Source of the DNA: JAITMY01 sp031549685
GTDB taxonomy: Bacteria > Bacteroidota > Bacteroidia > Bacteroidales > UBA932
DNA length: 64,000 nucleotides
Assembly (NCBI GenBank): GCA_031549685.1
Contig: JAVBPG010000005.1
Coordinates: 81,905 to 145,904 of the forward strand
Reading direction: 5' to 3'
Positions 50,955 through 57,957 of the stretch are shown piece after piece (the first letter of the stretch is position 1; every line of letters starts with the position of its first letter). Under the pieces are notes generated by a model that worked only from the letters and a program-made list of their open reading frames with translations, searched no databases and had not been told where the DNA came from. The translations under genes were made by a program, and so were the position numbers.

Positions 50955-52224
50955 AAATAAATTCTGCTACCTGATTGGGTGTTCGGGTGTTGCTACTTAC
51001 GAGCATCCACGAGGTTTTAGCGTAAAGAAATTTCCGCTTTTCAAAAATTTCCACAGCCGCCTTCTTCGGGTCGGCGTGCTGAGCGAGTATGGGGCGCGAT
51101 GGTACGTGTATGCGGCTCAAACACTTTTCGGGCGAGGCGTATATCCACACCACAATGCTATTTTCTTTGAGCAATTTACTTAATTCGGGTTGGGTAATTG
51201 CGCCGCCTCCGCACGAAATGACGGATGGGGTGGGGCTTGCCAGGATTTCCTGCAGCACCTCACGCTCTTTTTCTCTGAAAAACGCTTCCCCCTTTTCATT
51301 TATAATTTGAGGAATGCTTGCGCCGCATTTTTGTTCCAGCACAGCGTCAGCCTCTACTACAGGCATGGCGAGTTGTGTAGCGAGCAGGGGAGCAACGGTG
51401 CTTTTTCCTGCCCCCATAAATCCGATTAGGGCAATATGCTTTGGCGCTTTTTTCTGCGGAAGCAAGGCCTTTTTCATATTCTCCAAATCGGGCTCAAGGC
51501 CTGTAAACCTGCGGTAGGCAGGAGGCCCTTGAAAGAGCAGCCAGTAGGCGCCGTCAATAAATTTGCAACCTACGTTTTTGGCTTTTTGTTCCAGCTTTGA
51601 GTTGTGGTAAATGGCATCGAAGAGGATGTGCTGTGGCGTGAGCCACGCTTCGTTGAGCACGTCCACATCTTCGTAAAGCGTGTTGAGAATCATGTCCACC
51701 TGCGGCACAACTTTCTCTACTTCGTTAAGAGCGCAGTGGCTGCAGCCAATGCGCTCGGCAAGCGCTTTTGCCTTTTCTACGGTGCGGTTGGCAATGGTTA
51801 CAATGCCGCCGTTGCTATGTAGGGCGTAGGCCGCCGCGCTCCCGGCGCCGCCGGCGCCCAGCACTAAGCAGCGCTTGCCGGCAATGCTCACGCCGCCGTT
51901 TTCGATGCTGCCGCTTACGCCAAAAAAGTCGGTATTGTAAGCGCAAGTTTTTTCATTCTCCAAAACAACGGTGTTGCTTGCACCCAAAGCCTGCACCTCG
52001 GGGCCGCGCGCATCGGCCAGGCGGGCCACCTCGTTTTTGAACGGTGCGGTAACGTTCATGCCCGTAATTCCCAGCTCGCGGAAAAGTTGCATTGCCTCTT
52101 CGGCGGTCGCTGCCGCCAGGCGGAAGTAGGCAAATTCATCGCTATGTGTGGGGTAGGCGCAGCCAAACAGAATTGGGCTTTTGCTGTGCAAAACGGGATG
52201 CCCGGTAATGGCGAATAATTTCAT
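50923..52224 (-). CDS. aroE-aroK: Fused shikimate dehydrogenase-shikimate kinase
   Basis: 433 residues from the ATG at 52222-52224. Residues ~1-250 are AroE: GHPVLHSKSPILFG (substrate Ser pair), MNVTAPFKNEV (catalytic Lys), VLGAGGAGSAAAYAL and ANRTVEKA (NADPH binding), AYWLLFQG. Residues ~263-433 are AroK: IALIGFMGAGKSTVAPLLA (P-loop), EADAVLEQKCGASIPQI, FREKEREVL, SCGGGAITQ and RPILAQ. Dehydroshikimate is reduced and then phosphorylated by the same chain, and the product goes to AroA, encoded by the overlapping next gene. Separate aroE and aroK genes are the rule in most bacteria. Confidence 0.95.
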   Translation of the reverse strand: MKLFAITGHPVLHSKSPILFGCAYPTHSDEFAYFRLAAATAEEAMQLFRELGITGMNVTAPFKNEVARLADARGPEVQALGASNTVVLENEKTCAYNTDFFGVSGSIENGGVSIAGKRCLVLGAGGAGSAAAYALHSNGGIVTIANRTVEKAKALAERIGCSHCALNEVEKVVPQVDMILNTLYEDVDVLNEAWLTPQHILFDAIYHNSKLEQKAKNVGCKFIDGAYWLLFQGPPAYRRFTGLEPDLENMKKALLPQKKAPKHIALIGFMGAGKSTVAPLLATQLAMPVVEADAVLEQKCGASIPQIINEKGEAFFREKEREVLQEILASPTPSVISCGGGAITQPELSKLLKENSIVVWIYASPEKCLSRIHVPSRPILAQHADPKKAAVEIFEKRKFLYAKTSWMLVSSNTRTPNQVAEFIYEEVSKVLHG

Positions 52225-52315
52225 GCTCCTCAATTTTAATCTGCGAGTTTACGGAAAAATGAATAGTGCCGCATACGGTATTGCTAAAAAATGCTGCTTG
52301 AAAAAAGTGAAAATA

Positions 52316-52350
52316 AAAACTCCCCAAGTTTTCGCAACTTAGAGAGTTTT
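52316..52350 (-). terminator. Likely terminator of the repeat lipoprotein gene
   Basis: AAAACTCCCCAAGTT pairs imperfectly with AACTTAGAGAGTTTT; on the minus strand the stem is followed by TTTTTATTTTC. It starts 15 bp after the stop codon. Confidence 0.65.
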
Positions 52351-52364
52351 GTATTAAGTAAAGG

Positions 52365-53387
52365 CTACTTTACAAAAACAGAGTGAGCATAAGCATTAGT
52401 TGTACTGTCTGTGAGATTTTGCGCTACGCCATTTTTCCATAGTGTAGCTACTTTCCCGTTATATCCTGCCACATATACATCATTCTCGAATGTGTAAACA
52501 GAATACGCTGCAGCCCTATTCGTGCCATCTGTAAGCTTTTCTGCTACATTATTTTTCCACAACTTAGCCACTATCCCATCTACTCCTGCTACATATACAT
52601 CGTTGCCAGAAATATGAACGGCATTAGCATTAGCAATGACATGTTCGGCGCTATCTGTGAGTGTGTGTGCTACACCATTTTTCCACAGTTTTGCTGTGCT
52701 AACATCCCCTCCTCCAAAAGTGCGAAAATCGGATCTTTTACGTCCTGCCACATAGACATTGCTATCAACAACAAAGACGGCCGAAGCTTCGCTACTACTC
52801 ACAAGCCTTTGCGCTACACCATTTATCCACAGCTGGGCGACTTCACTTTGACGAAAGTAAAAATCATATTCATATCCATATCCATATCCTGCCACATAAA
52901 CATTAGTATCTGAAACAAAAACAGAAGAAGCATAATATCCATCACTAAGTTCTTGTGGTATGCCATTTACCCATAGCATGGCTACGGAACCTCCTACCCC
53001 CAAAGTCGAAGGGACTGATTTGTTCCCCACCACATACACATCGCCGCTACTTGCTATGTAAACAGAAGAAGCTAGATTGCCACCAGCAAGTTCATGTGTT
53101 ATACCATTTATCCATAACTTAGCGACATTATTTTCAATTCCTGCCACATATACATTGTTGTCAGAAACAAAAACAGACAAGGCTTCAGCATCGCTAGTTC
53201 CGTCAGTGAGATATTGCGCTACGCCGTTTTTCCAGAGCGTGGCAATGCTTTTGCCATTTTCATTTGTGTGCGCACCTGCAACAAATACATCAGGTTCTTG
53301 CTGCGTTTCTTTCTTACTTTCATCAGAGTTGCAGGAGAAGAATGTAGCAATTAGCACTGCTGCTGCGTAAAGTGATGTTTTCTTCAT
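52365..53387 (-). CDS. Lipoprotein with tandem beta-propeller-like repeats
   Basis: 340 residues from the ATG at 53385-53387. Lipobox FFSC (Cys ~18), an acidic linker, then about seven repeats of ~40 residues with the pattern VYVAG-x(5-18)-VAxLWxNGVAxxLTD-x(5-10)-A-x-SVFV. Examples: VYVAGIENNVAKLWINGITH, VYVAGVDGIVAKLWKNNVAE, VYVAGYNGKVATLWKNGVAQ. Seven blades would close a propeller on the outer face of a membrane. Repeat units are alike at DNA level too, so unit number may vary by recombination. I do not know a family name with certainty. It is more AT-rich than its neighbours, suggesting transfer. Confidence 0.75.
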   Translation of the reverse strand: MKKTSLYAAAVLIATFFSCNSDESKKETQQEPDVFVAGAHTNENGKSIATLWKNGVAQYLTDGTSDAEALSVFVSDNNVYVAGIENNVAKLWINGITHELAGGNLASSVYIASSGDVYVVGNKSVPSTLGVGGSVAMLWVNGIPQELSDGYYASSVFVSDTNVYVAGYGYGYEYDFYFRQSEVAQLWINGVAQRLVSSSEASAVFVVDSNVYVAGRKRSDFRTFGGGDVSTAKLWKNGVAHTLTDSAEHVIANANAVHISGNDVYVAGVDGIVAKLWKNNVAEKLTDGTNRAAAYSVYTFENDVYVAGYNGKVATLWKNGVAQNLTDSTTNAYAHSVFVK

Positions 53388-53414
53388 AAGAATAATTTGT
53401 TCAGTACAAAATAA

Positions 53415-53422
53415 CAAATATA
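53415..53422 (-). promoter_or_regulatory. -7 box of the repeat lipoprotein gene
   Basis: TATATTTG on the minus strand, 27 bp before the ATG. Confidence 0.4.
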
Positions 53423-53520
53423 CAAATTATATCTCTGATTCTTTGTCGTAATTTTTCGGTATTTCATCGAACAAAGCAGGTGTTTAAAAGAATCTTGTAA
53501 TGTGGCATTAAATAAAAACT

Positions 53521-53528
53521 TACTTTTG
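53521..53528 (+). promoter_or_regulatory. -7 box of the metallo-hydrolase gene
   Basis: TACTTTTG; lies inside the reading frame that would start at the GTG at 53502, so the ATG at 53547 is the real start. Confidence 0.55.
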
Positions 53529-53546
53529 TGTCCTCGATTTTCAGAG

Positions 53547-54647
53547 ATGAAAAAACTTATGAAATACATACTCTATCCGCTTTTACTTATGTCATTTGTT
53601 ACGCTTGCCATTACCCCCAAAAAGTTTGGAGATACCCCTAATGGCACTCGCAAAGAGCGCATCCTGAAATCGCCCAACTACCGCGATGGAAAATTCCAAA
53701 ACCTGAATCCTACGCCACAGATTACGAGCGATAAGGGAATGCCATCCCTCATGTTCGATTTTTTGTTCGCCAAGCATGAAGGCTTACGCCCCGATAGCGC
53801 CATTCCCGCCGTTAAGGTCGATTTGCACAAGCTCAACCCCAACGAGGATTTGCTGATTTGGTTCGGGCACTCATCGTGCTACCTGCAGGTGGGCGGTAAG
53901 CGGGTGCTGGTCGATCCGGTTTTTAGCAAGGCGGCCTCGCCCGTATCGTTTTTCAACAAGCCGTTCAAGGGCACCAACATCTACACCGCCGACGATATGC
54001 CCGATATTGACTACCTCATTATTTCGCACGACCACTGGGATCACCTCGACTACGAAACGGTAAAGGCCTTGCAGCCCAGGGTGGCAAAAATCGTTTGTCC
54101 GCTTGGGGTGGGCGAGCATTTTGAGCGCTGGGAGTTTGATATGAAGCGCCTGCTGGAGATGGACTGGAACGACTCGGCTAAGCTCGATTCGGGTATTGAA
54201 ATAGCTTGCCTGCCGGCCCGCCATTTCTCGGGGCGCGGCGTTTCGCCCAACCAGTCGCTCTGGGCCTCGTTTTTGATAAAAACGCCGACGCTCAAAATTT
54301 TTATCGGCGGCGACGGCGGCTACGATACGCACTTTGCTGACATTGGCAATCGCTTTGGCCCCATTGACCTGGCCGTGCTTGAGGACGGGCAGTACGGCGA
54401 GGGCTGGAAGTACATACACATGATGCCGGAGCAGGTGGTGCAGGCCGGAAAAGACTTGAAGGCAAAGGTGGTGCTGCCGGTGCACAACTCAAAGTTTGCG
54501 CTAAGTACGCACCCCTGGCGGGAGCCGCTCAACCGTATCACCCAAGCGTATGACGGCAGCAGCTTTAAGCTGATAACGCCCACAATTGGCGAGCGGGTTT
54601 CGCTGCAAGATACTACCTTTGCGTTTAAGCAGTGGTGGAAAAATTGA
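53547..54647 (+). CDS. Metallo-beta-lactamase-fold hydrolase, NAPE-PLD/UlaG-like
   Basis: 366 residues from the ATG at 53547. An N-terminal hydrophobic segment (YILYPLLLMSFVTLAI) is a membrane anchor or signal. The core begins LLIWFGHSSCYLQVGGKRVLVDPVF and has SHDHWDHLDYETV (~residue 159, the His-x-His-x-Asp-His metal motif), PARHFSGRGVSPNQSLWASFLI, FIGGDGGYDTHF and LPVHNSKFALSTHPW. This order of blocks is that of the N-acyl-phosphatidylethanolamine phospholipase D and UlaG group. It probably hydrolyses a phosphodiester or lactone at the inner membrane; substrate unknown. The next gene begins 5 bp after its stop. Confidence 0.87.
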   Translation: MKKLMKYILYPLLLMSFVTLAITPKKFGDTPNGTRKERILKSPNYRDGKFQNLNPTPQITSDKGMPSLMFDFLFAKHEGLRPDSAIPAVKVDLHKLNPNEDLLIWFGHSSCYLQVGGKRVLVDPVFSKAASPVSFFNKPFKGTNIYTADDMPDIDYLIISHDHWDHLDYETVKALQPRVAKIVCPLGVGEHFERWEFDMKRLLEMDWNDSAKLDSGIEIACLPARHFSGRGVSPNQSLWASFLIKTPTLKIFIGGDGGYDTHFADIGNRFGPIDLAVLEDGQYGEGWKYIHMMPEQVVQAGKDLKAKVVLPVHNSKFALSTHPWREPLNRITQAYDGSSFKLITPTIGERVSLQDTTFAFKQWWKN

Positions 54648-54652
54648 AGTCT

Positions 54653-55018
54653 ATGGCAAAAATAATTTTGATAATTTTCTCGCTATGCATGCTGCTAAGC
54701 GGCATTTCGGTTGCGCAAACTTCATCAAAAAGGTTAACGGAAAAAGAGAAAATAGAGCAGCTGATACTTGCCGTTGAGCAACTCAAGGATGCCGAATTTA
54801 TTCGCGGCGGAACGGCCTATAGCGCCGAAAAAGCAGCGTCGCACTTGCGCATGAAGTTGAAAAAAGCAGGTGATAAAGTAAAAACAGCGCAGGATTTTAT
54901 TGACGGCATTGCCTCCGGATCGTACCTCAACGGAAAGCCCTACTACATTAGGTTTAAGGGTGGTAAACAAATTACCTCAAAGGAGTTTTTCGAGGCGAAG
55001 TTGAAGGAGATGAAATGA
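54653..55018 (+). CDS. DUF5329/YfeK-family secreted protein
   Basis: 121 residues from the ATG at 54653. Signal peptide MAKIILIIFSLCMLLSGISV. The mature part has EQLILAVEQLKDAEFIRGGTAYSAEKAASHLRMKLKKAG and TAQDFIDGIASGSYLNGKPYYIRF, matching YfeK of E. coli and the DUF5329 family. Role unknown. Co-transcribed with the metallo-hydrolase upstream, ending in an intrinsic terminator at 55038-55070. Confidence 0.83.
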   Translation: MAKIILIIFSLCMLLSGISVAQTSSKRLTEKEKIEQLILAVEQLKDAEFIRGGTAYSAEKAASHLRMKLKKAGDKVKTAQDFIDGIASGSYLNGKPYYIRFKGGKQITSKEFFEAKLKEMK

Positions 55019-55037
55019 GTTCGGATTCCAATTTAAC

Positions 55038-55070
55038 CCTCGCAAAGATTCTAAATCTTGTGAGGTTTTT
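55038..55070 (+). terminator. Intrinsic terminator after the DUF5329 gene
   Basis: CCTCGCAAAGAT pairs with ATCTTGTGAGG, followed by TTTTTCTATTT. Confidence 0.75.
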
Positions 55071-55110
55071 CTATTTACCTCTTTGGAATTTTGTTGATAG
55101 AATGGTGCAT

Positions 55111-55783
55111 GGCCGCGTAGCGGCCTTAGCTTGTAGCCAGTAGCCTTTTGGCTACTGGTGTATAATTACCCACCGATATTTTTATTGCCTGCGTAGCAGG
55201 CCGACTTAAAACTCGAACAAGTATTTTTCGTCAAATTCTACCTCAAACGCTTTGAGAAGCGCCAGGTATTCCTCCCGAAAGGTTTTCTTTTTATGGTGCT
55301 CGGCTTGATTCCGGATATACTCGCGCACGTTGTCTATTTGCGACTGGCCGTAGCTGAACGCGCCGAATCCCGTTTGCCATTCAAGATGTCCACCTTGCGC
55401 TAAGTTGTTTTCGTTGATAAATCGGCTGGAGAATGATTTAATGTCGCGCATGGCGTCTGAAACCGCTATGGCGGGATGTATGCCGAATAAAAAGTGCAAA
55501 TGATCGGGGTTGCAGTAAATTTCAATTGGGGAACATTTTACATTCTTGGCAATACCGCAAATGTATTTTTCAACTCGCTCACGGTTGATCTCGGGAATGG
55601 ATACTATACGCATATTTTTTGCGGCAAAGACCGCATGCACGTACAGTTGAGTGTAAGTATTAGCCATATTTTGGGCGAGTTTTGTGGTTTAGTTTGCCTG
55701 CTACGCAGGCAAGAGAATCTGTGTTTGCTATTTTGTCCGGTAGCCTTAGGCTACCGGCTACAAGCTAAGGCCGCTACGCGGCC
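55111..55783. mobile_element. Y1-transposase cassette with mirror-image hairpin ends, 673 bp
   Basis: The outer ends are perfect 28-bp inverted repeats beginning GGCCGCGTAGCGGCC (55111-55138 and 55756-55783). Inside each end is a second palindrome (AGTAGCCTTTTGGCTACT at left, CCGGTAGCCTTAGGCTACCGG at right) and then a third, GCCTGCGTAGCAGGC (55187-55201), exactly inverted at 55696-55710. Each end is thus a stack of three hairpins and the two stacks mirror each other around the transposase gene. Confidence 0.88.
55206..55667 (-). CDS. IS200/IS605-like Y1 transposase
   Basis: 153 residues, the normal size for IS200-type TnpA. YTQLYVHAVFAAKNM at the N-terminus, YCNPDHLHFLFGI (~residue 60; His-Leu-His metal site) and VREYIRNQAEHHKKKTF (~113; catalytic Tyr) complete the HUH-nuclease set. 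It differs from the RAYT at 20416-21003 in size and in the hairpins around it, so two separate systems are present. The stop is 5 bp from the inner left hairpin and the start 29 bp from the inner right one. Confidence 0.9.
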   Translation of the reverse strand: MANTYTQLYVHAVFAAKNMRIVSIPEINRERVEKYICGIAKNVKCSPIEIYCNPDHLHFLFGIHPAIAVSDAMRDIKSFSSRFINENNLAQGGHLEWQTGFGAFSYGQSQIDNVREYIRNQAEHHKKKTFREEYLALLKAFEVEFDEKYLFEF

Positions 55784-55890
55784 AATTCGTTTTGTGAGGG
55801 TTTTTCGTTTTTAACCCCACTTTCCGCTCTTCATTCTCCACCCTCCACTCTCAATTCTCAATTCTCCATTCCCAATTCTTCACTCTTCAC

Positions 55891-55932
55891 TCTCAATTCT
55901 CAATTCTCAATTCTCAATTCTCAATTCTCAAT
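55891..55932. repeat. Six perfect TCTCAAT heptamers at the aroD 3' end
   Basis: Degenerate copies continue left to about 55840. The aroD stop codon (55928-55930) lies inside the array. Confidence 0.9.
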
Positions 55933-56572
55933 TCATCCTCCCCATTACTTCCCTCATATCCTCCGCCGCTATTTGCCCCAGAGCCGCTTCGCTACCGGGC
56001 CCCGACGAGGCGTAGGTGAATGGCGAGCCAAGGTACAGGCAGGCCAAGCGGGTAATTTTTCCAAGTTCGCCCATGGCAAATGCTACCAAATTTTCCTCGC
56101 TTTCGTAAAGCGATAAAACCCTCGCGCTATCCTGTTCGGAGCAAGCCGTAGTAATCAACTTCACTACATCTGCACCCATATCGCGACATTCGGCAAGTAT
56201 TTGTTTTAGTTCCGAAAAACTTGGCGTTTTTTCAAAGTTGTGGTAGGAAATAATGACCTTGCAGCCGTGCTTCCTTGCAAATTCCACCAGCGCTTTGCGG
56301 TAGCCATCCTTCGACTCTACCTCAATATCTACGTAACTTGCACCGTGCTCAATGGCGAATTTCAGTAGCTCCATTCGTTCGCCTTGCGCATACTTTCCCT
56401 CGCGGCAGGTTACCACCGTCGGAATTTTATTTTGCAGCAAGAGCTGTATTTGCTCGGGTTGCAGCTGCATGAGGTCAAGGCGCAGCTCGGCCATCCGGCT
56501 GTCGCGCATGAGCCGCCTGCACTCCGAAAAATCGGTAGCCGTTATGCTGGTGCAGATTCTTTCGTTAACCAT
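55928..56572 (-). CDS. aroD: Type I 3-dehydroquinate dehydratase
   Basis: 214 residues. ELRLDLMQLQPEQ (~residue 29), CREGKYAQGERMELL (~56), YVDIEVES, IISYHNFEKTP (~107, catalytic His) and DVVKLITTACSEQDS (~135, Schiff-base Lys) are intact, followed by FAMGELGKITRLACLYLGSPFTYAS. It makes 3-dehydroshikimate with syn elimination. Downstream of aroB on the same strand; the end of aroB, the start of aroD and the end of aroD all lie in heptameric repeat arrays. Confidence 0.95.
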   Translation of the reverse strand: MVNERICTSITATDFSECRRLMRDSRMAELRLDLMQLQPEQIQLLLQNKIPTVVTCREGKYAQGERMELLKFAIEHGASYVDIEVESKDGYRKALVEFARKHGCKVIISYHNFEKTPSFSELKQILAECRDMGADVVKLITTACSEQDSARVLSLYESEENLVAFAMGELGKITRLACLYLGSPFTYASSGPGSEAALGQIAAEDMREVMGRMN

Positions 56573-56615
56573 TTATCATTAACCATTTATCATTAATCAT
56601 TAACCATTTATCATT
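56567..56615. repeat. Seven tandem heptamers spanning aroB stop and aroD start
   Basis: AACCATT-TATCATT-AACCATT-TATCATT-AATCATT-AACCATT-TATCATT. The aroD start codon (56570-56572) is in the first unit and the aroB stop (56600-56602) in the fifth and sixth. Confidence 0.88.
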
Positions 56616-57619
56616 GTTACAAGCTTCTCCAGCTCCGTCAACTTTACCTCACGCACTTCGCAACCTCCAATGCCTACGGGCAGAATCAGGTGCAGCGAGT
56701 CGCCGCTTTTTTTCTTATCCTTGCGCATGGCGGAGAGTAGGGTGGCGGACGGAATTCCGGTTGCTGTCGGCAGCTGCAGCTGCGCAAGCAGGTTCTTGAC
56801 CCGCTCCAGCTCGGCGCTTGTCATCAATCCCAGGCTTACCGCGACCTGCGAGGCTAAGCAAAGCCCAACGCTTACCGCTTCGCCGTGCATCAGCATGGAG
56901 TTTTTTTCGATGGCGTGCGCAAAGGTGTGCCCAAGGTTGAGCTTGCGCCGTTCGCCCTTTTCGCGCTCGTCCACGGCCACTATGTCGGCCTTAATTTTTA
57001 CCGATTCGTACACCAAATGCTCTAAAACCTCGGGGTCTTTTCGCAGGGCCTTTGCGGCGTTTTTTTCGATGAAATCAAAAAGCGGAGCTTTGGCAATCAT
57101 AGCCGCCTTAACGATTTCCGAAAATCCGGCGACAAACTCTTTTTGCGGAAGCGTACCGAAGCTGTTGGGGTCGCAGATTACAAATCCGGGTTGCGCAAAC
57201 ACGCCCAGCATGTTTTTGTAGCCCTCGTAGTTTACGCCGTTTTTGCCGCCCACGCTGGCATCGACCTGCGAGAGCAGCGTGGTGGACACAAAGCCGAATG
57301 GGCAGCCGCGCATGTAAACGGAGGCCACAAAGCCCGTGATGTCGCACACAATGCCGCCGCCCACGCCCAGCAAAAAGGTGCTGCGGTCGGCGCCTAAAGC
57401 AATAAGCTGCGAGGTAATGTAGTCAACCGTTTTAAGCGTTTTGTGCGCCTCGCCGCTTTCAATTTCTATGCAAGGAAAAGTAGCGCACAAAGCGCTAAAA
57501 TGCTTGCGCGCGTTGCTGTCGGTAATGATTACAACCTGCGATTTAGGTAAATATTTTGTAGCGTTTTCAACCGATTCGCCCACTAAAACGCGCGAGCCGT
57601 GAAGTGTGATTTCTTTCAT
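56600..57619 (-). CDS. aroB: 3-dehydroquinate synthase
   Basis: 339 residues. SGEAHKTLKTVDYI, ALGADRSTFLLGVGGGIVCDITGFVASVYMRGCPF (NAD and metal site), TTLLSQVDASVGGKNGVN, FAGFSEIVKAAMI-like text with the catalytic Glu, LNLGHTFAHAIE (metal His) and MLMHGEAVSVGL match AroB throughout. It closes DAHP to 3-dehydroquinate, the second step. A TACTTTTG box lies 4 bp before the ATG. It heads an aroB-aroD unit and is divergent from the pheA operon. Confidence 0.96.
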   Translation of the reverse strand: MKEITLHGSRVLVGESVENATKYLPKSQVVIITDSNARKHFSALCATFPCIEIESGEAHKTLKTVDYITSQLIALGADRSTFLLGVGGGIVCDITGFVASVYMRGCPFGFVSTTLLSQVDASVGGKNGVNYEGYKNMLGVFAQPGFVICDPNSFGTLPQKEFVAGFSEIVKAAMIAKAPLFDFIEKNAAKALRKDPEVLEHLVYESVKIKADIVAVDEREKGERRKLNLGHTFAHAIEKNSMLMHGEAVSVGLCLASQVAVSLGLMTSAELERVKNLLAQLQLPTATGIPSATLLSAMRKDKKKSGDSLHLILPVGIGGCEVREVKLTELEKLVTMING

Positions 57620-57623
57620 ATTG

Positions 57624-57631
57624 CAAAAGTA
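57624..57631 (-). promoter_or_regulatory. -7 box of aroB
   Basis: TACTTTTG on the minus strand, 4 bp from the ATG; transcript likely leaderless. Confidence 0.5.
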
Positions 57632-57766
57632 GGAATTTTTGTGATAGATATTTACCCTTACAATTTGTAACCTGTATTTGTGAATTTTTTAATAATTATA
57701 AAGCGTTGTTTTATAATTATTTACGTTGCATTTAAGATGTAAAACGTATAATGTGTCGAGTGTTTA

Positions 57767-57798
57767 TTTCGATTTTTGCTAAAAAAGTATTACATTTG
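57767..57798 (+). promoter_or_regulatory. Promoter of the pheA leader and operon
   Basis: TTTC (57767-57770), 20-nt spacer, TACATTTG (57791-57798). Transcription should start near 57805, about 16 nt before the leader peptide ATG. Confidence 0.65.
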
Positions 57799-57820
57799 TA
57801 TTCATAATACGTGCAAAAAA

Positions 57821-57895
57821 ATGTCGCTTCAACGATTTTATAGTTTCTACTTTTATCAACACGCTACGCGGGGTTGCACGAATTCTATTGTCTAA
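57821..57895 (+). CDS. Phe/Tyr-rich leader peptide of the pheA operon
   Basis: 24 codons, ATG to TAA, too short for ordinary gene finding. Residues 6-12 read FYSFYFY, three Phe and three Tyr codons within seven, followed by QHATRGCT. This is the pattern of aromatic-operon leader peptides such as PheL, where the ribosome senses charged tRNA-Phe. Here both Phe and Tyr codons occur, which fits an operon that makes both. It starts about 16 nt after the predicted transcription start and ends 20 bp before a terminator hairpin. Bases 57868-57875, inside the leader gene just behind the aromatic codons, can pair with the left arm of the terminator. Confidence 0.8.
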   Translation: MSLQRFYSFYFYQHATRGCTNSIV

Positions 57896-57915
57896 ATTGA
57901 ACAGATGTATATCGT

Positions 57916-57945
57916 AAATCCCGCACAGCGCTGCGGGATTTTTTA
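57916..57945 (+). terminator. Attenuator terminator of the pheA operon
   Basis: 10-bp stem AAATCCCGCA/TGCGGGATTT (57916-57925, 57932-57941), 6-nt loop, T run, 12 bp before the pheA ATG. AATCCCGC (57917-57924) can instead pair with GCGGGGTT (57868-57875), 8 bp with one G-U, as antiterminator. Confidence 0.8.
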
Positions 57946-57957
57946 TTTGTAAATAAA

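Noticed and set aside
52225..52364. Second amino-acid leader peptide, in front of aroE-aroK
   Set aside because: No short frame rich in aromatic codons and no terminator on the proper strand.
55840..55935. CRISPR-like array at the TCTCAAT repeats
   Set aside because: Units are 7 bp without spacers and no cas genes are near.
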